From Berkiella sp964496435 (GTDB taxonomy: Bacteria > Pseudomonadota > Gammaproteobacteria > Berkiellales > Berkiellaceae), in assembly GCA_964496435.1 (NCBI GenBank), contig CAZBZP010000019.1, positions 14,745 to 78,744 of the forward strand: DNA of 64,000 bases, written 5' to 3'. The position numbers were made by a program, and so were the translations under genes. This document shows, in pieces, positions 27,591 to 35,773 of the stretch (its first letter is position 1; each line of letters begins with the position of its first letter). The notes under the pieces were generated by a model. The model did no database searches, was not told where the DNA came from, and was given only the letters and a program-made list of their open reading frames with translations.

Positions 27591-27890
27591 CTATATAAAC
27601 CATTTTCTGATGTGGCTTGCTGGAAGTAGTTTTGAGAGTTTATTTAGTGGCGGAAAATGCCAATAACACCAAAATACTAAAAACTTTTTCCCATACTTAT
27701 GTTTGAAATTATTTACCAGCTTTAATACTAATAGAGCGAAAAGTAACCCAACTAATAGCCCCACAGCTTGTTTGATAATCAATCCCATCATTGAGCAAAT
27801 TGATATCCAAACAAATTCAGGTGCAGTCCAGATAATCATGCGTTCCGGCTCATCTAAATATCTTGGTAAGTAAAAATCCTCTTCCATCAT
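27591..27890 (-). CDS. traL: TraL pilus assembly protein
   Basis: 99 aa. YLPRYLDEPERMIIWT at the start is the TraL signature, followed by a hydrophobic pair (~28-65) and KFLVFWCYWHFPP near the end. TraL is VirB3-like and inserts in the inner membrane near TraC. TAATG one-base overlap with traA. Confidence 0.93.
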   Translation of the reverse strand: MMEEDFYLPRYLDEPERMIIWTAPEFVWISICSMMGLIIKQAVGLLVGLLFALLVLKLVNNFKHKYGKKFLVFWCYWHFPPLNKLSKLLPASHIRKWFI

Positions 27891-28207
27891 TAAGCTAAAA
27901 CAGCGCCAGCTGCACTCAGCAAGTACGAAAGAACTACCCCACCAAAGGCGAAATACATAATTTTGCCAACATTATCGACAATAATCGGGCCAATCTTATT
28001 CCCAACAGCCGCTATAGCAGCAATGATGAACGCACAAAATCCAGCAACATAGGCTAAATTTTGAATAATGGTTTCTCTAAGAAAAGTGACAATATCTTGG
28101 ACGGCAGTGGCTGATGAGGCGTTTACGGCCAGCGCCTCACTGGCATATATTGATGCAAAGCTGATAAGCATAAATGTTAATATCGTTTTGTTATTACCTT
28201 GGTTCAT
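27890..28207 (-). CDS. traA: TraA-type conjugative pilin
   Basis: 105 aa from the ATG at 28207, chosen over 28219 because GGAG lies six bases before it. N-terminal signal peptide ending ASEALA, then a mature part of about 75 residues with two hydrophobic segments (LAYVAGFCAFIIAAIAAVG and MYFAFGGVVLSYLLSAAGAVLA) separated by a short basic loop, the F-pilin layout. It is the first structural gene of the operon and should be highly expressed. Confidence 0.88.
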   Translation of the reverse strand: MNQGNNKTILTFMLISFASIYASEALAVNASSATAVQDIVTFLRETIIQNLAYVAGFCAFIIAAIAAVGNKIGPIIVDNVGKIMYFAFGGVVLSYLLSAAGAVLA

Positions 28208-28264
28208 CTCTTTCTCCATTCAAATTTGCATTGTTAACAAAGGGTGGCCGCAGATATTCTTTTA

Positions 28265-28447
28265 TTAAACAAATTGAAGATAAATTTTCTCAATCCTCTT
28301 GGCGGTATGCCATCGTGGATATTGAATATTCCCTCCTTTAATACGATTGACTGTTGATTGAGAGACATTAGCTTTTTTTGCTATCCACTGTTCTGAATAG
28401 CCTTTCTTTAATAATGAATTTATATACTCTTGTGGGGTTTGCGTCAT
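28265..28447 (-). CDS. Small HTH (XRE/Cro-like) regulator ahead of traA
   Basis: 60 aa, essentially one helix-turn-helix: YINSLLKKGYSEQWIAKKANVSQSTVNRIKGGN. ATG at 28447 follows AAGGAG. It lies 57 bp upstream of traA and directly behind the 11-bp inverted repeat at 28485-28513, so it probably binds that operator and sets tra expression. It resembles the other small HTH at 28572, suggesting a duplicated pair. Confidence 0.82.
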   Translation of the reverse strand: MTQTPQEYINSLLKKGYSEQWIAKKANVSQSTVNRIKGGNIQYPRWHTAKRIEKIYLQFV

Positions 28448-28470
28448 AACAATCTCCTTGTTGTGAGATC

Positions 28471-28500
28471 ATTATGAGTGAGGCAATAAGGTATTCTCAA
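28471..28500 (-). promoter_or_regulatory. Candidate tra operon promoter
   Basis: On the minus strand TTGAGA (28495-28500) and CATAAT (28471-28476) are separated by 18 bp. The -35 box overlaps the inverted repeat 28485-28513, as expected for a repressed promoter. Sequence match only. Confidence 0.5.
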
Positions 28501-28513
28501 GAAATACCTTATT
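28485..28513. promoter_or_regulatory. 11-bp inverted repeat, candidate operator for the HTH pair
   Basis: Perfect arms AATAAGGTATT (28485-28495) and AATACCTTATT (28503-28513) with a 7-bp centre. It lies between the two small HTH genes. The right arm belongs to a 42-bp block (28497-28538) repeated with three differences at 44423-44464. Confidence 0.7.
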
Positions 28514-28538
28514 CACTTCTGCATAATTTTCGTTCGAT
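28497..28538. repeat. 42-bp block shared with the mobilisation operon promoter, copy 1
   Basis: Begins TCAAGAAATACCTTATTCAC and matches 44423-44464 at 39 of 42 positions in the same orientation. Both copies lie directly upstream of minus-strand transfer operons. Confidence 0.85.
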
Positions 28539-28571
28539 TAACTAAGTAAAAGAAATCCCAATAGCGCTAGG

Positions 28572-28769
28572 CTATTGGCAATATTGCATATGAAATGTTT
28601 TGATTTTGATTGCGACATCAAATTTAGCAGTTTTAACTTTACCAGATAAAATACGACTAATGGTTGGCTGGCTTACGTTGGCGGCTATTGCAATCGCTTC
28701 CTCTGTAAAACCAACCCTTTGCAAGTTTCTTACCATTTCTCTTAGATCTAAAATAGTCTCATCCTTCAT
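28572..28769 (-). CDS. Small HTH (XRE-like) regulator
   Basis: 65 aa: LQRVGFTEEAIAIAANVSQPTISRILSGK is a clear helix-turn-helix. The ATG at 28769 directly follows the stop of the 428-aa gene, so the two are coupled. Together with the 60-aa HTH protein it brackets the candidate operator at 28485-28513; one may activate and the other repress, but that is inference. Confidence 0.82.
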   Translation of the reverse strand: MKDETILDLREMVRNLQRVGFTEEAIAIAANVSQPTISRILSGKVKTAKFDVAIKIKTFHMQYCQ

Positions 28770-30056
28770 TTAATGGCATCCTATGGCATTAAAATGAAGC
28801 TTCGCAGTTTTAATTTCATTTAATTTAATAGCATGCCAACCCTCTTCTTTTTGGATGCTATCGTTAAGCACCATCCCTTTGGGTCGCTCCCAATCACCCT
28901 TTAAACAGATCTTACGTGCAATATAATATCTCTTCAATTGTGTAACTGGCGCTAAAAGCATACTCCCTGCCTTAGCCACGTAATAAAAAATTTCTTTCAG
29001 CAAAGTTTTAAGGGGCTTATTTGCTGCCATCCCCTTAATTTTTTGTTGATGATAAAGCTCTGGGATATGGTGCAAAATTTGATTTTTAACCGCTTCCTCG
29101 ATGAGGTAGTGCTCACCTTCAAATTCAAACTCGACCAATTGTGCTTGCACTGAAGGCACCCGCTCTTTGGGGAGCGGCTTTGCCTCTTGAAGTTTATTTT
29201 GAAATTCAACTGAAGCAAGCCTTTCTTGGTGTTCTTGATGCTCCTGCGCTTTTTGTTTATCGATGATAGCTGACAAAATGATTTGCATCTCAATTTGGGT
29301 AAAACGCGAATTAACCTGCCTCATGCGTTCAGTAGGACGAAGATGTTGATATTGTTTTTGCAAATTTTCAAAATCACAAACCAACGCTTCAGCGTTTTTC
29401 ACATCCTGGGGCATTGTAGTTCTTAGCACCTCAGGTTGATTGTGATTATTGTGTTTATTATTAATTTTATTATTTATTAAAAGGGGCTGCATTTTTGCAG
29501 GGGGGGGGCCTGCAATTTCACAGGGGGATCCCTGCAATTTTACAGGGAGGGGATCTGCAGTCCTGCAGGGGGTACTCTGTATGGTTTTGGGAGGCTCATC
29601 TATATCACTTCTTAAGGTAGTACTGATATTTCTTTTTATCCCTTCGCTCTTCCCTACTCTATTAGGGGCATTCTCAATGACAGCTAATCCTTCTGTTGGC
29701 AAGATAGGCGTAAAAATGTTAATTCTCTGAGCATCATCAAAGCAAACATGCAAAAATCCAAGTTTTTTAAGATTTCTCACTGCTCTATAAGCCGTGTCAT
29801 AGCTTACGCTCACCATGCTCGCTATTTGTTGCTGGGTTAGGCTACATGAATAGTTGGGATCTAGATTGCTTTTACGCGCCAAATTAAGCCATATAAGCTT
29901 TTCTAAGCTATTTAGGCTTGGGTGATTTGATACAAATTCAAAGATGACATCAGTAAAAATGACATAAAATTTATTTTGAGTTGAATCACGCATTATGCGT
30001 GCAGCATTTGTCTCGACCATGAGAAAGCCCCTAATCCCTTGTTGGTTAGTAAACAC
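28770..30056 (-). CDS. Winged-helix DNA-binding protein (replication/transfer-regulator-like)
   Basis: 428 aa. Residues ~30-110 form a winged helix-turn-helix: LEKLIWLNLARKS, SLTQQQIASMVSVSYDTAYRAVRNLKKLGFL, the arrangement seen in plasmid and phage initiator-like helix-turn-helix proteins. Residues ~150-195 are a low-complexity linker with repeated P-P and CxxA/KxQ units, encoded by imperfect DNA repeats with a run of nine C (minus strand). The C-terminal part is helical and not recognised. It may start slightly later (MVETNAARIM, ATG at 30020). It lies upstream of the two HTH genes and probably belongs to tra control, as regulator genes occupy this place in related elements. Confidence 0.68.
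   Translation of the reverse strand: MFTNQQGIRGFLMVETNAARIMRDSTQNKFYVIFTDVIFEFVSNHPSLNSLEKLIWLNLARKSNLDPNYSCSLTQQQIASMVSVSYDTAYRAVRNLKKLGFLHVCFDDAQRINIFTPILPTEGLAVIENAPNRVGKSEGIKRNISTTLRSDIDEPPKTIQSTPCRTADPLPVKLQGSPCEIAGPPPAKMQPLLINNKINNKHNNHNQPEVLRTTMPQDVKNAEALVCDFENLQKQYQHLRPTERMRQVNSRFTQIEMQIILSAIIDKQKAQEHQEHQERLASVEFQNKLQEAKPLPKERVPSVQAQLVEFEFEGEHYLIEEAVKNQILHHIPELYHQQKIKGMAANKPLKTLLKEIFYYVAKAGSMLLAPVTQLKRYYIARKICLKGDWERPKGMVLNDSIQKEEGWHAIKLNEIKTAKLHFNAIGCH
29500..29580. repeat. Imperfect short repeats with a G9 tract inside the 428-aa gene
   Basis: About three units of a ~24-bp pattern (CTGCAATTT.ACAGGG type) and nine consecutive G at 29500-29508 on the plus strand. They encode the P/C/A/K/Q linker. 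A slip of the G tract would truncate the protein. Confidence 0.6.
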
Positions 30057-30086
30057 AGATTTCGAAATATTGAATAAATTCGAGAA

Positions 30087-30365
30087 CTAAGTGCTTTTTT
30101 GCCCCAAGATCAGGTTTGTAACTGAGAACAGATCGTTTAGAATATCGTTAGCCATGAATTTTAACCTCTTTGCTAGGTTGATTTTTTTGGTTAGTGCTTG
30201 CGGGGTGTTGAACGCACTCCGTAAGCATGATTGCATCTTATCTACTTTGACGATCGTTGACAATCCATTGCAGTTTTCTTGCAAAGCAACTTTCGCGTCT
30301 ATAAAACAGTCTTGTTCTACCCTTCCCATATTTGTGGGCCACTGAAGTGATTTTGAATACTTCAT
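30087..30365 (-). CDS. Hypothetical small protein
   Basis: 92 aa, not recognised. ATG at 30365 follows AAGGAAG at good spacing. The middle (LQENCNGLSTIVKVDKMQSC) and C-terminal LAKRLKFMANDILNDLF are helical. It begins the leftward-transcribed block and lies 30 bp upstream of the 428-aa gene. A plus-strand frame of similar size covers the same bases but lacks a comparable ribosome site. Confidence 0.55.
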   Translation of the reverse strand: MKYSKSLQWPTNMGRVEQDCFIDAKVALQENCNGLSTIVKVDKMQSCLRSAFNTPQALTKKINLAKRLKFMANDILNDLFSVTNLILGQKST

Positions 30366-30499
30366 ATTTTACTTCCTTACTGCTTACCCTTACGGACTCA
30401 TCAGAAAGAGAATATAAATCCTTTTTCACAAAAAGTACAATTAAACTTTTAATGCGTTTATTGGTTTGTTTAAATTTAATAAAGGCAATATGTATATCA

Positions 30500-30527
30500 A
30501 TTGTACTATTTCTATAACATGATATTA
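30500..30527 (+). promoter_or_regulatory. Weak candidate promoter of the sensory operon
   Basis: TTGTAC (30500-30505) and TATTAT (30522-30527) with 16 bp between, about 65 bp before the TTG start at 30592. The whole 30366-30591 divergent region is AT-rich and otherwise empty. Confidence 0.3.
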
Positions 30528-30591
30528 TAAACAAACAATCAAACAGTTATTTGTAATCTAACTTTCTTTCTCTGAGATAGGAGAGAATCTC

Positions 30592-31305
30592 TTGATTGCG
30601 CAGTCAAAGCCAAAAATTCTTTTATTAGATGATGATTCATCTTTTCTTGATGTTGCAAATTATTATTTAGAAAAGAAATTTAGTAATACCGCAATTATTA
30701 CAAAATTCACTTCTTCTATTCCCTTCTTCCAACACATTCAAAATTATTGCTATTTACCGGAAACCCCAAAGGATATTATTCAAACATTCTATGCAAATGA
30801 AAAATCTCAACTAAATATTGCACAAACTTTAAAAGATTTATCTGAATTACCAGCAATTCTTATCATCGACCACCACTTACGAAATGAAACTACAAACGGG
30901 GTCGAGATTAGCCAAAAGATCCGCGAGTTTTTCCCCTGTCATTTTATAATTTTACTCACTTCAGAAATTGATACAAACAAAGCCGTCAACTTGCATAACA
31001 ATGAGATAATTGACCTTTTTGTACGAAAGGATGACATCAGTCCTATGGATTATGTTCATTCATACATCACGAAGCTAGTAAATAAATTAAAGGTGGATAG
31101 TTATATAAGTCCACAAGATGTATTCGGTTTTGAAAATATTTTAGAAGATGAGATATATGTTTCGAAGCGGGATGAGCTGTTAAATGAAGTCTCATATAAA
31201 TCATATTTAACTATTTCAGAGAATGGCAATATTGCTGTATTAAATATGGACAATCAAATCAACTATTATACCTATAGCAAAAGGGTTTTTAGTTTAAATG
31301 GATGA
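30592..31305 (+). CDS. Response regulator receiver protein without a DNA-binding domain
   Basis: 237 aa, TTG start at 30592 behind GGAGAG. The receiver fold is visible: acidic pocket D13-D15 (ILLLDDDSS), phospho-acceptor D93 (AILIIDHHL), T123 (ILLTSE) and K146 (LFVRKDD). D93 is much further along than the usual ~54, due to an extra stretch of some 35-40 residues after the first helix. The remaining ~80 residues show no known output domain. It likely receives phosphate from the kinase at 33419 and acts by protein contact, perhaps with the HTH protein whose gene overlaps it by 8 bp. Confidence 0.85.
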   Translation: MIAQSKPKILLLDDDSSFLDVANYYLEKKFSNTAIITKFTSSIPFFQHIQNYCYLPETPKDIIQTFYANEKSQLNIAQTLKDLSELPAILIIDHHLRNETTNGVEISQKIREFFPCHFIILLTSEIDTNKAVNLHNNEIIDLFVRKDDISPMDYVHSYITKLVNKLKVDSYISPQDVFGFENILEDEIYVSKRDELLNEVSYKSYLTISENGNIAVLNMDNQINYYTYSKRVFSLNG

Positions 31306-31912
31306 TCTCAACGTAATAAAAGAAAACCTAGTTCAGAAGTCACCAGCAAAAAGAATTAAATTTCTGCGCCAGAAAGTGATTAAGAAAAATCAAGAACAAT
31401 TTTGTCAAGATGGGATCATCAGATCCAGCACCCTTAAATATATGGAGACGGGTAGGATCAAAATAAGTCCTCGGATTGCAGAAAGACTTGTACATAAATT
31501 CCGTCTAGAAGGAATAATTTGCAAAGAAGAGATATTTCTTGAGCCTGAAAGTGACTGTCAAATTATTTTAGATGATACCCGTGAAAAAATAATTGGTCCA
31601 TCAGGATCAAATCTTGAAGAAATTAGGAAAAAACTCTCTTCTCTTATCCCCGTTCAAATCGATAGGGAATTATGCCCAGCTATTGCTCCAAACGGAGCAA
31701 CTGCATTAGCTAGGGAATTAAGAGAAGAAGATCTATCTCAACTAAAAAATACACTTTGCCTTGTGCATGGAACTAAAACATTTGTATCATTATTATCTTA
31801 TGAAAATAATCAAATCCTTGCTGACAACAACGGTAAAATTGAGCGTTTTCCTACAAATATTATTCATTTTTGTGGGATGTATGCCATTGAGATCTTATAT
31901 TTTAACAAATAA
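31298..31912 (+). CDS. HTH transcriptional regulator with unknown C-terminal domain
   Basis: 204 aa. Residues ~18-65 (RIKFLRQKVIKKNQEQFCQDGIIRSSTLKYMETGRIKISPRIAERLVHKFRLEGI) contain an XRE-like helix-turn-helix with the typical EtGR element. The C-terminal ~70 residues (LCLVHGTKTFVSLLSYENNQIL ... GMYAIEILYF) faintly resemble the S24/LexA-type beta domain, without a visible Ser-Lys dyad, so no autocleavage is claimed. Overlaps the receiver gene, so the two are probably a functional pair. Confidence 0.7.
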   Translation: MDDLNVIKENLVQKSPAKRIKFLRQKVIKKNQEQFCQDGIIRSSTLKYMETGRIKISPRIAERLVHKFRLEGIICKEEIFLEPESDCQIILDDTREKIIGPSGSNLEEIRKKLSSLIPVQIDRELCPAIAPNGATALARELREEDLSQLKNTLCLVHGTKTFVSLLSYENNQILADNNGKIERFPTNIIHFCGMYAIEILYFNK

Positions 31913-31925
31913 TGGAGTCTTGCAT

Positions 31926-32321
31926 ATGAAAGAACAGAATAAAATTACGGAATCTGCCTTGCAAGGAACTTGGGAACTTCTTGAGTTTAAAATCACCCAA
32001 CCAGATGGCGTAGAAAAGAACTGGGGGCCTAAGCCAAACGGGATAATTATCTACGACAAGTCTGGCCGCATGTCGACTTCTATTAACTCAGGCGTAACTG
32101 CTGACAATCCTAACGATAATTTTAAAAATATTCTCTTTTATGCGGGTACTTACACAATTGCAGGCCCGAATAAAATTTTGCATACTGTCACCAACGCATC
32201 TGACCCGGAAAGAATTGGAAAGACTTTGGTCAGAAACGCAGAAATAATTAATGATAATCAATTATGTTTGACAGCTACGGGCGACTATGGACAGGCCTAC
32301 CTACTTTTCAAGAAGATTTAG
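31926..32321 (+). CDS. Lipocalin-like domain protein
   Basis: 131 aa from the ATG at 31926; the longer frame only overlaps the HTH gene. ALQGTWELLEFKITQPDG, GIIIYDKSGRMSTSI, FKNILFYAGTYTIAG and TGDYGQAYLLFKKI follow the lipocalin-like PF13924 pattern of small beta-barrel proteins. No signal peptide, so it is probably cytosolic. Such proteins may bind small hydrophobic ligands. It lies 13 bp after the HTH gene and overlaps the binding-protein gene by 35 bp. Confidence 0.8.
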   Translation: MKEQNKITESALQGTWELLEFKITQPDGVEKNWGPKPNGIIIYDKSGRMSTSINSGVTADNPNDNFKNILFYAGTYTIAGPNKILHTVTNASDPERIGKTLVRNAEIINDNQLCLTATGDYGQAYLLFKKI

Positions 32322-33432
32322 AACACTTGTTATTTTAATAAGCATTTTTGTTTCCAATCCAATTTTAGCTAACGATAAATTGATCGAAGTTAAAATTGGA
32401 TTGTTAGAAAGTTTGTCACCCAAAACACCCTCTACCTCCGATCGATACAAATCTCTAAATGAATCCGCACTCTATTACGCTCTTGGCGAGAATGAAAAAA
32501 AACTGCATGCGTGTGGTTACAAAATAACGACTTCAACATCGTATTTTGATACTTTCGATGCTTTAGAGCTTATTGCTGAGGCAAAAGAATTAGAGCAATC
32601 CAATATGTGGGTTATTATTGGACCAAGAAGAAGCAATCATTTTATTACAGCATCTAAAGAACTCAAAGAAACCCCGATGATTTCAACATTGGCTAATGCT
32701 GATGCTATATATAAATCAAATAAGTTAGTTTTTTCAATGTCCCCAAGTACCTCTATTTTAGCTAAAACAATATCAAATGAAATTGAAAAAAATTATTATG
32801 GGAAGACATATGGCACGGTGGTGGATGTTAGATGCGATAGCTGTATTGATTTTGTAAAAGCTTTCCGCAAATATAACACTAACAGTAAAGAGGCTTTTTA
32901 TCTTGAAGTAGCAGATAGTAAGCCTGACTTAGATAAGCTCAAAGAAAATCTATCCAAGCATAATATAGATTATCTCGTTGTCCCCAATTATTCAGAGCTA
33001 TCAGGTCATATCATCTCTGAAATCCAAAAATTCAACCCTTCCATCAAGTACATCGGTTCAGATGGCTGGGGTGAGAAATCTTTTAGCTATATAAATGGTT
33101 ATGGAGTTGGTAAAGATGTTGTTGCTATGTCAATAAAGGTTGGGGTTCAAGATAGTGATAAAGCCAATCACTTCAAAATATATTCTTTAGATAGTGAAGT
33201 TAATGGTTCGAATATTAAACCACCTTACAGCGTCTATGCCTTAGTCGAACTGATCAGAGTTTTATCAGACGATCTTTGTAAGTCTTCAGCAAAGAGTAAG
33301 CAAGATTTTACGAAATATTTAGCTTTACAGTCATCAAACCATTTTCAAAAAAGTGTGCCTTATTCCATTTATACAATTAGAGATGGACAGCTAGAATTTT
33401 CACATTATGTGAAGAGCAATGAAGCAAAATAG
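32287..33432 (+). CDS. Periplasmic ligand-binding protein (PBP type 1, branched-chain amino acid-binding-like)
   Basis: 381 aa. N-terminal signal (RFRTLVILISIFVSNPILA), then a two-lobe PBP1 pattern: IKIGLLESLSP-like start, ALYYALGENEKKL, MWVIIGPRRSNHFITASKEL (the typical GP.sS..t.A.a.....p.is), GKTYGTVVDVRCDSC, YLVVPNYSEL, IKYIGSDGWGE. No ABC transporter genes are near; instead the kinase gene overlaps its end by 14 bp. It is therefore likely a sensory co-receptor that presents a ligand to the kinase. The ligand cannot be read from the sequence. Confidence 0.85.
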   Translation: MDRPTYFSRRFRTLVILISIFVSNPILANDKLIEVKIGLLESLSPKTPSTSDRYKSLNESALYYALGENEKKLHACGYKITTSTSYFDTFDALELIAEAKELEQSNMWVIIGPRRSNHFITASKELKETPMISTLANADAIYKSNKLVFSMSPSTSILAKTISNEIEKNYYGKTYGTVVDVRCDSCIDFVKAFRKYNTNSKEAFYLEVADSKPDLDKLKENLSKHNIDYLVVPNYSELSGHIISEIQKFNPSIKYIGSDGWGEKSFSYINGYGVGKDVVAMSIKVGVQDSDKANHFKIYSLDSEVNGSNIKPPYSVYALVELIRVLSDDLCKSSAKSKQDFTKYLALQSSNHFQKSVPYSIYTIRDGQLEFSHYVKSNEAK

Positions 33433-34771
33433 CAATATCAATACTATCTGTTTTCAGGCCTCATTCTGGCCTTCTTTTGTAATCGCTTTTTTATCAATAG
33501 CTATATCGGCAATATTTTTTAACTATCACTTACATAACATATTGGAAAAAGAGATAAAAAGGCATGAGCTCGTAGGTCAAGTTATCTCCACAGCTATTGT
33601 TCCTAATCTGATAATTAATAACACTAACGCTGTGAAAGTAATTTTAGACCATTTTAAAAAAAAATATGAATTGAATGCATTGGTTGTTAAGAATCAAAAC
33701 ACTTCAGGTAATAAACTAACACTCTTAAATGTTTTGGGATCACAACATATCTCTTCTTCTTGGGAAATCCCAGGGCTCTCCCCTTCTCAATACTTAGTTA
33801 TGGATTCCCGACTTGATACCAAAATAATAATTATGCCATTTCTCACATCAATGGGAATCATCATATTATTTATTGTGGCATCAATAATAATGTACCGAAG
33901 AATTAAAGGAAAATTACATTCACAAATTGTATTACCAATTAATCAAACACTAAACTGTAAAGGCAATGATGCCGAATGGTTCGCCAAAAACTCTGCGGCA
34001 ACAGAAATAGTGGTTTTGTATAACAAGACTAATGAGTTTATTAGAAAGCTACATAAGCAACGAGATATTATTGAAGAACAAAGCATCAAACAAGCTAAGT
34101 ACGATGTGGCCCTACAACTTGCTCACGATATTCGATCCCCAATTTTGGCATTAGAAACCATTAGCGATTTATTTTCAGAATTAACAGACGATGGTAAGGC
34201 TCTCATAAAAAATGTTACGAAGAGGATTTCAGAAATCGCTGATGACATTCTTAAAGAACATCAACCTTACCTTGAAGATGCAACTGATACTTCGCATCAT
34301 GACATATCGAAAATAGTCAGTTCGTTACATGAAGAAAAGAAATCATCATGTTCAAACAAAGATATATCATTTGAGCTTACAGTTGATGATTTGTCCTCAC
34401 GTACAATTGTTAATATTCCCGAGAAACATCTAAAGAGAATCCTTTCAAATATCATTGACAATTCGATTGAGTCAATTCAGGGAAGCGGTGTTATACAATT
34501 AAAGGTTCATTCAGATCAAGAATGTGCTCATCTCATCGTAATAGATACAGGTCAAGGAATTGCACCTCATAATTTAGAAAATATATTTAAGCATGGATTC
34601 AGTTTAAAGCCATCAGGGAAAGGATTAGGGCTGCCCTATGTTAAAGATATAATTAAGACGCATGGTGGCCAAATTGAGATTCAATCGACGCTTGGTGAAG
34701 GAACCTCCATTAAAATATCTATACGAAATATTCGAGTCCATAACAATGCTTCCTCAGAAGATAACATTTGA
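33419..34771 (+). CDS. Membrane sensor histidine kinase
   Basis: 450 aa. TM1 ~18-35, a short periplasmic domain (~37-138), TM2 ~141-159, linker helix, then DHp with H236 in ALQLAHDIRSPI, and the ATPase domain: N box NIIDNSIESI, G1 DTGQGI, G2 GKGLGLPYV. All catalytic elements are present. The small periplasmic part could dock the binding protein encoded just upstream, as in other PBP-dependent kinases. It overlaps the next HTH gene by 26 bp. Confidence 0.92.
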   Translation: MKQNSNINTICFQASFWPSFVIAFLSIAISAIFFNYHLHNILEKEIKRHELVGQVISTAIVPNLIINNTNAVKVILDHFKKKYELNALVVKNQNTSGNKLTLLNVLGSQHISSSWEIPGLSPSQYLVMDSRLDTKIIIMPFLTSMGIIILFIVASIIMYRRIKGKLHSQIVLPINQTLNCKGNDAEWFAKNSAATEIVVLYNKTNEFIRKLHKQRDIIEEQSIKQAKYDVALQLAHDIRSPILALETISDLFSELTDDGKALIKNVTKRISEIADDILKEHQPYLEDATDTSHHDISKIVSSLHEEKKSSCSNKDISFELTVDDLSSRTIVNIPEKHLKRILSNIIDNSIESIQGSGVIQLKVHSDQECAHLIVIDTGQGIAPHNLENIFKHGFSLKPSGKGLGLPYVKDIIKTHGGQIEIQSTLGEGTSIKISIRNIRVHNNASSEDNI

Positions 34772-35018
34772 ATCATCTTGTGATTATAGTTTGTTTGAAA
34801 AGGAAATTCGTAAGCGTCTTAAGAATACACGAATTGAGTTAGGTTTCATCTCAGCAAAAGACTTTGCTGTCAATAAAGGTATAAAAATCTCTACATATGC
34901 TCTTCATGAAGCTGGAACAAGAAGCATGTCTATCAAGGTTATTGTTGAGTATGCAAATCTACTTAATATTCAGCCAAGTTGGCTTATAACAGGCTTAGGA
35001 GCAAAATTTAATAGTTAA
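34746..35018 (+). CDS. XRE-family HTH protein
   Basis: 90 aa from the ATG at 34746, inside the end of the kinase gene. LFEKEIRKRLKNTRIELGFISAKDFAVNKGIKISTYALHEAGTRSMSIKVIVEYANLLNIQPSWLITG is a phage-repressor-type helix-turn-helix with the closing 'SWLitG' seen in CI-like proteins. It is the last gene of the sensory operon. It could be the DNA-binding output that the receiver protein lacks. Confidence 0.82.
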   Translation: MLPQKITFESSCDYSLFEKEIRKRLKNTRIELGFISAKDFAVNKGIKISTYALHEAGTRSMSIKVIVEYANLLNIQPSWLITGLGAKFNS

Positions 35019-35193
35019 TTCATACTCTTTTTTCGGTTCAAATTGATCAGCGGAATACGCATCAGGTTTAGCGCGGAGTTTGTCAATCAGTAACACTAAC
35101 TTTAACGGCTGAAGACGAAGATATTTAATCACTATAAGGTTTGAGCTTTAGTAACTGTAATTTTGCATTTATTAGTACATAAATGGGGTCTAA
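35019..35193 (+). other. Intergenic region, no feature recognised
   Basis: 175 bp between the sensory operon and the membrane protein gene. No clear terminator or promoter. Confidence 0.4.
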
Positions 35194-35613
35194 ATGTTTT
35201 ATAAATTTATTAAATCACTACGAACGCCTTCACTATATCCTCTTAGAGCAAGCATAGTTGCCGGGGTGTTTTTTACTGTGTGTGCAATACCTTTTGCACC
35301 ATGGTCAACTTTAATCTATGTAGGTCCCACAGTAGGCTCAATTCTTTTTTGCAGTCTTAAATTAAGGAATTTCATTTATAAATATGCCGGTCGACAACCA
35401 GTAAATCCTTATCAAGGGGAAGCTCATAACAAAGGCGGAGATGCTGGATTTAGTTATAAAGGCTACGCGGAAAGTTTTTTTCATTTACCATCATGGCGGC
35501 ACCCGCTTGTTTTTGGACGAGCCATGAGACATGAAACGAAATATAGAGCAAGGCGTGAAGCTGCCGAAGATAGAAATACGTTATCCAACAATAGAAATTC
35601 AAGGTATAGGTAA
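35194..35613 (+). CDS. Hypothetical membrane protein
   Basis: 139 aa, not recognised. Two hydrophobic segments (~18-35 and ~40-57) and then a hydrophilic, arginine-rich tail with NPYQGEAHNKGGDAGFSYKGYAES and RHETKYRARREAAEDRN. ATG at 35194 with AATGGGGT ahead. Size and layout would suit an entry-exclusion or inner-membrane accessory protein, but there is no motif to support that. Confidence 0.55.
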   Translation: MFYKFIKSLRTPSLYPLRASIVAGVFFTVCAIPFAPWSTLIYVGPTVGSILFCSLKLRNFIYKYAGRQPVNPYQGEAHNKGGDAGFSYKGYAESFFHLPSWRHPLVFGRAMRHETKYRARREAAEDRNTLSNNRNSRYR

Positions 35614-35773
35614 TAAAATTGTCTTCTATAAATCATCTTTAATTGAGTTCTGCTTAATTCCGAGGTTTGTTATCATTGCGACGCAATTCAACTTGTTACT
35701 GAATACTTTGTTTTAGTTGCTTTGCTCAGGCCTCACCCTACCCTCAGTCTGATGATTATTGGAAAGCTACATA

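Noticed and set aside
30091..30345. 84-aa plus-strand ORF opposite the 92-aa gene
   Set aside because: The minus-strand frame has the better ribosome site and fits the local gene direction.
31298..31912. Self-cleaving LexA/CI-type repressor
   Set aside because: The C-terminal part only loosely resembles the S24 fold and no Ser-Lys dyad or cleavage site could be placed.
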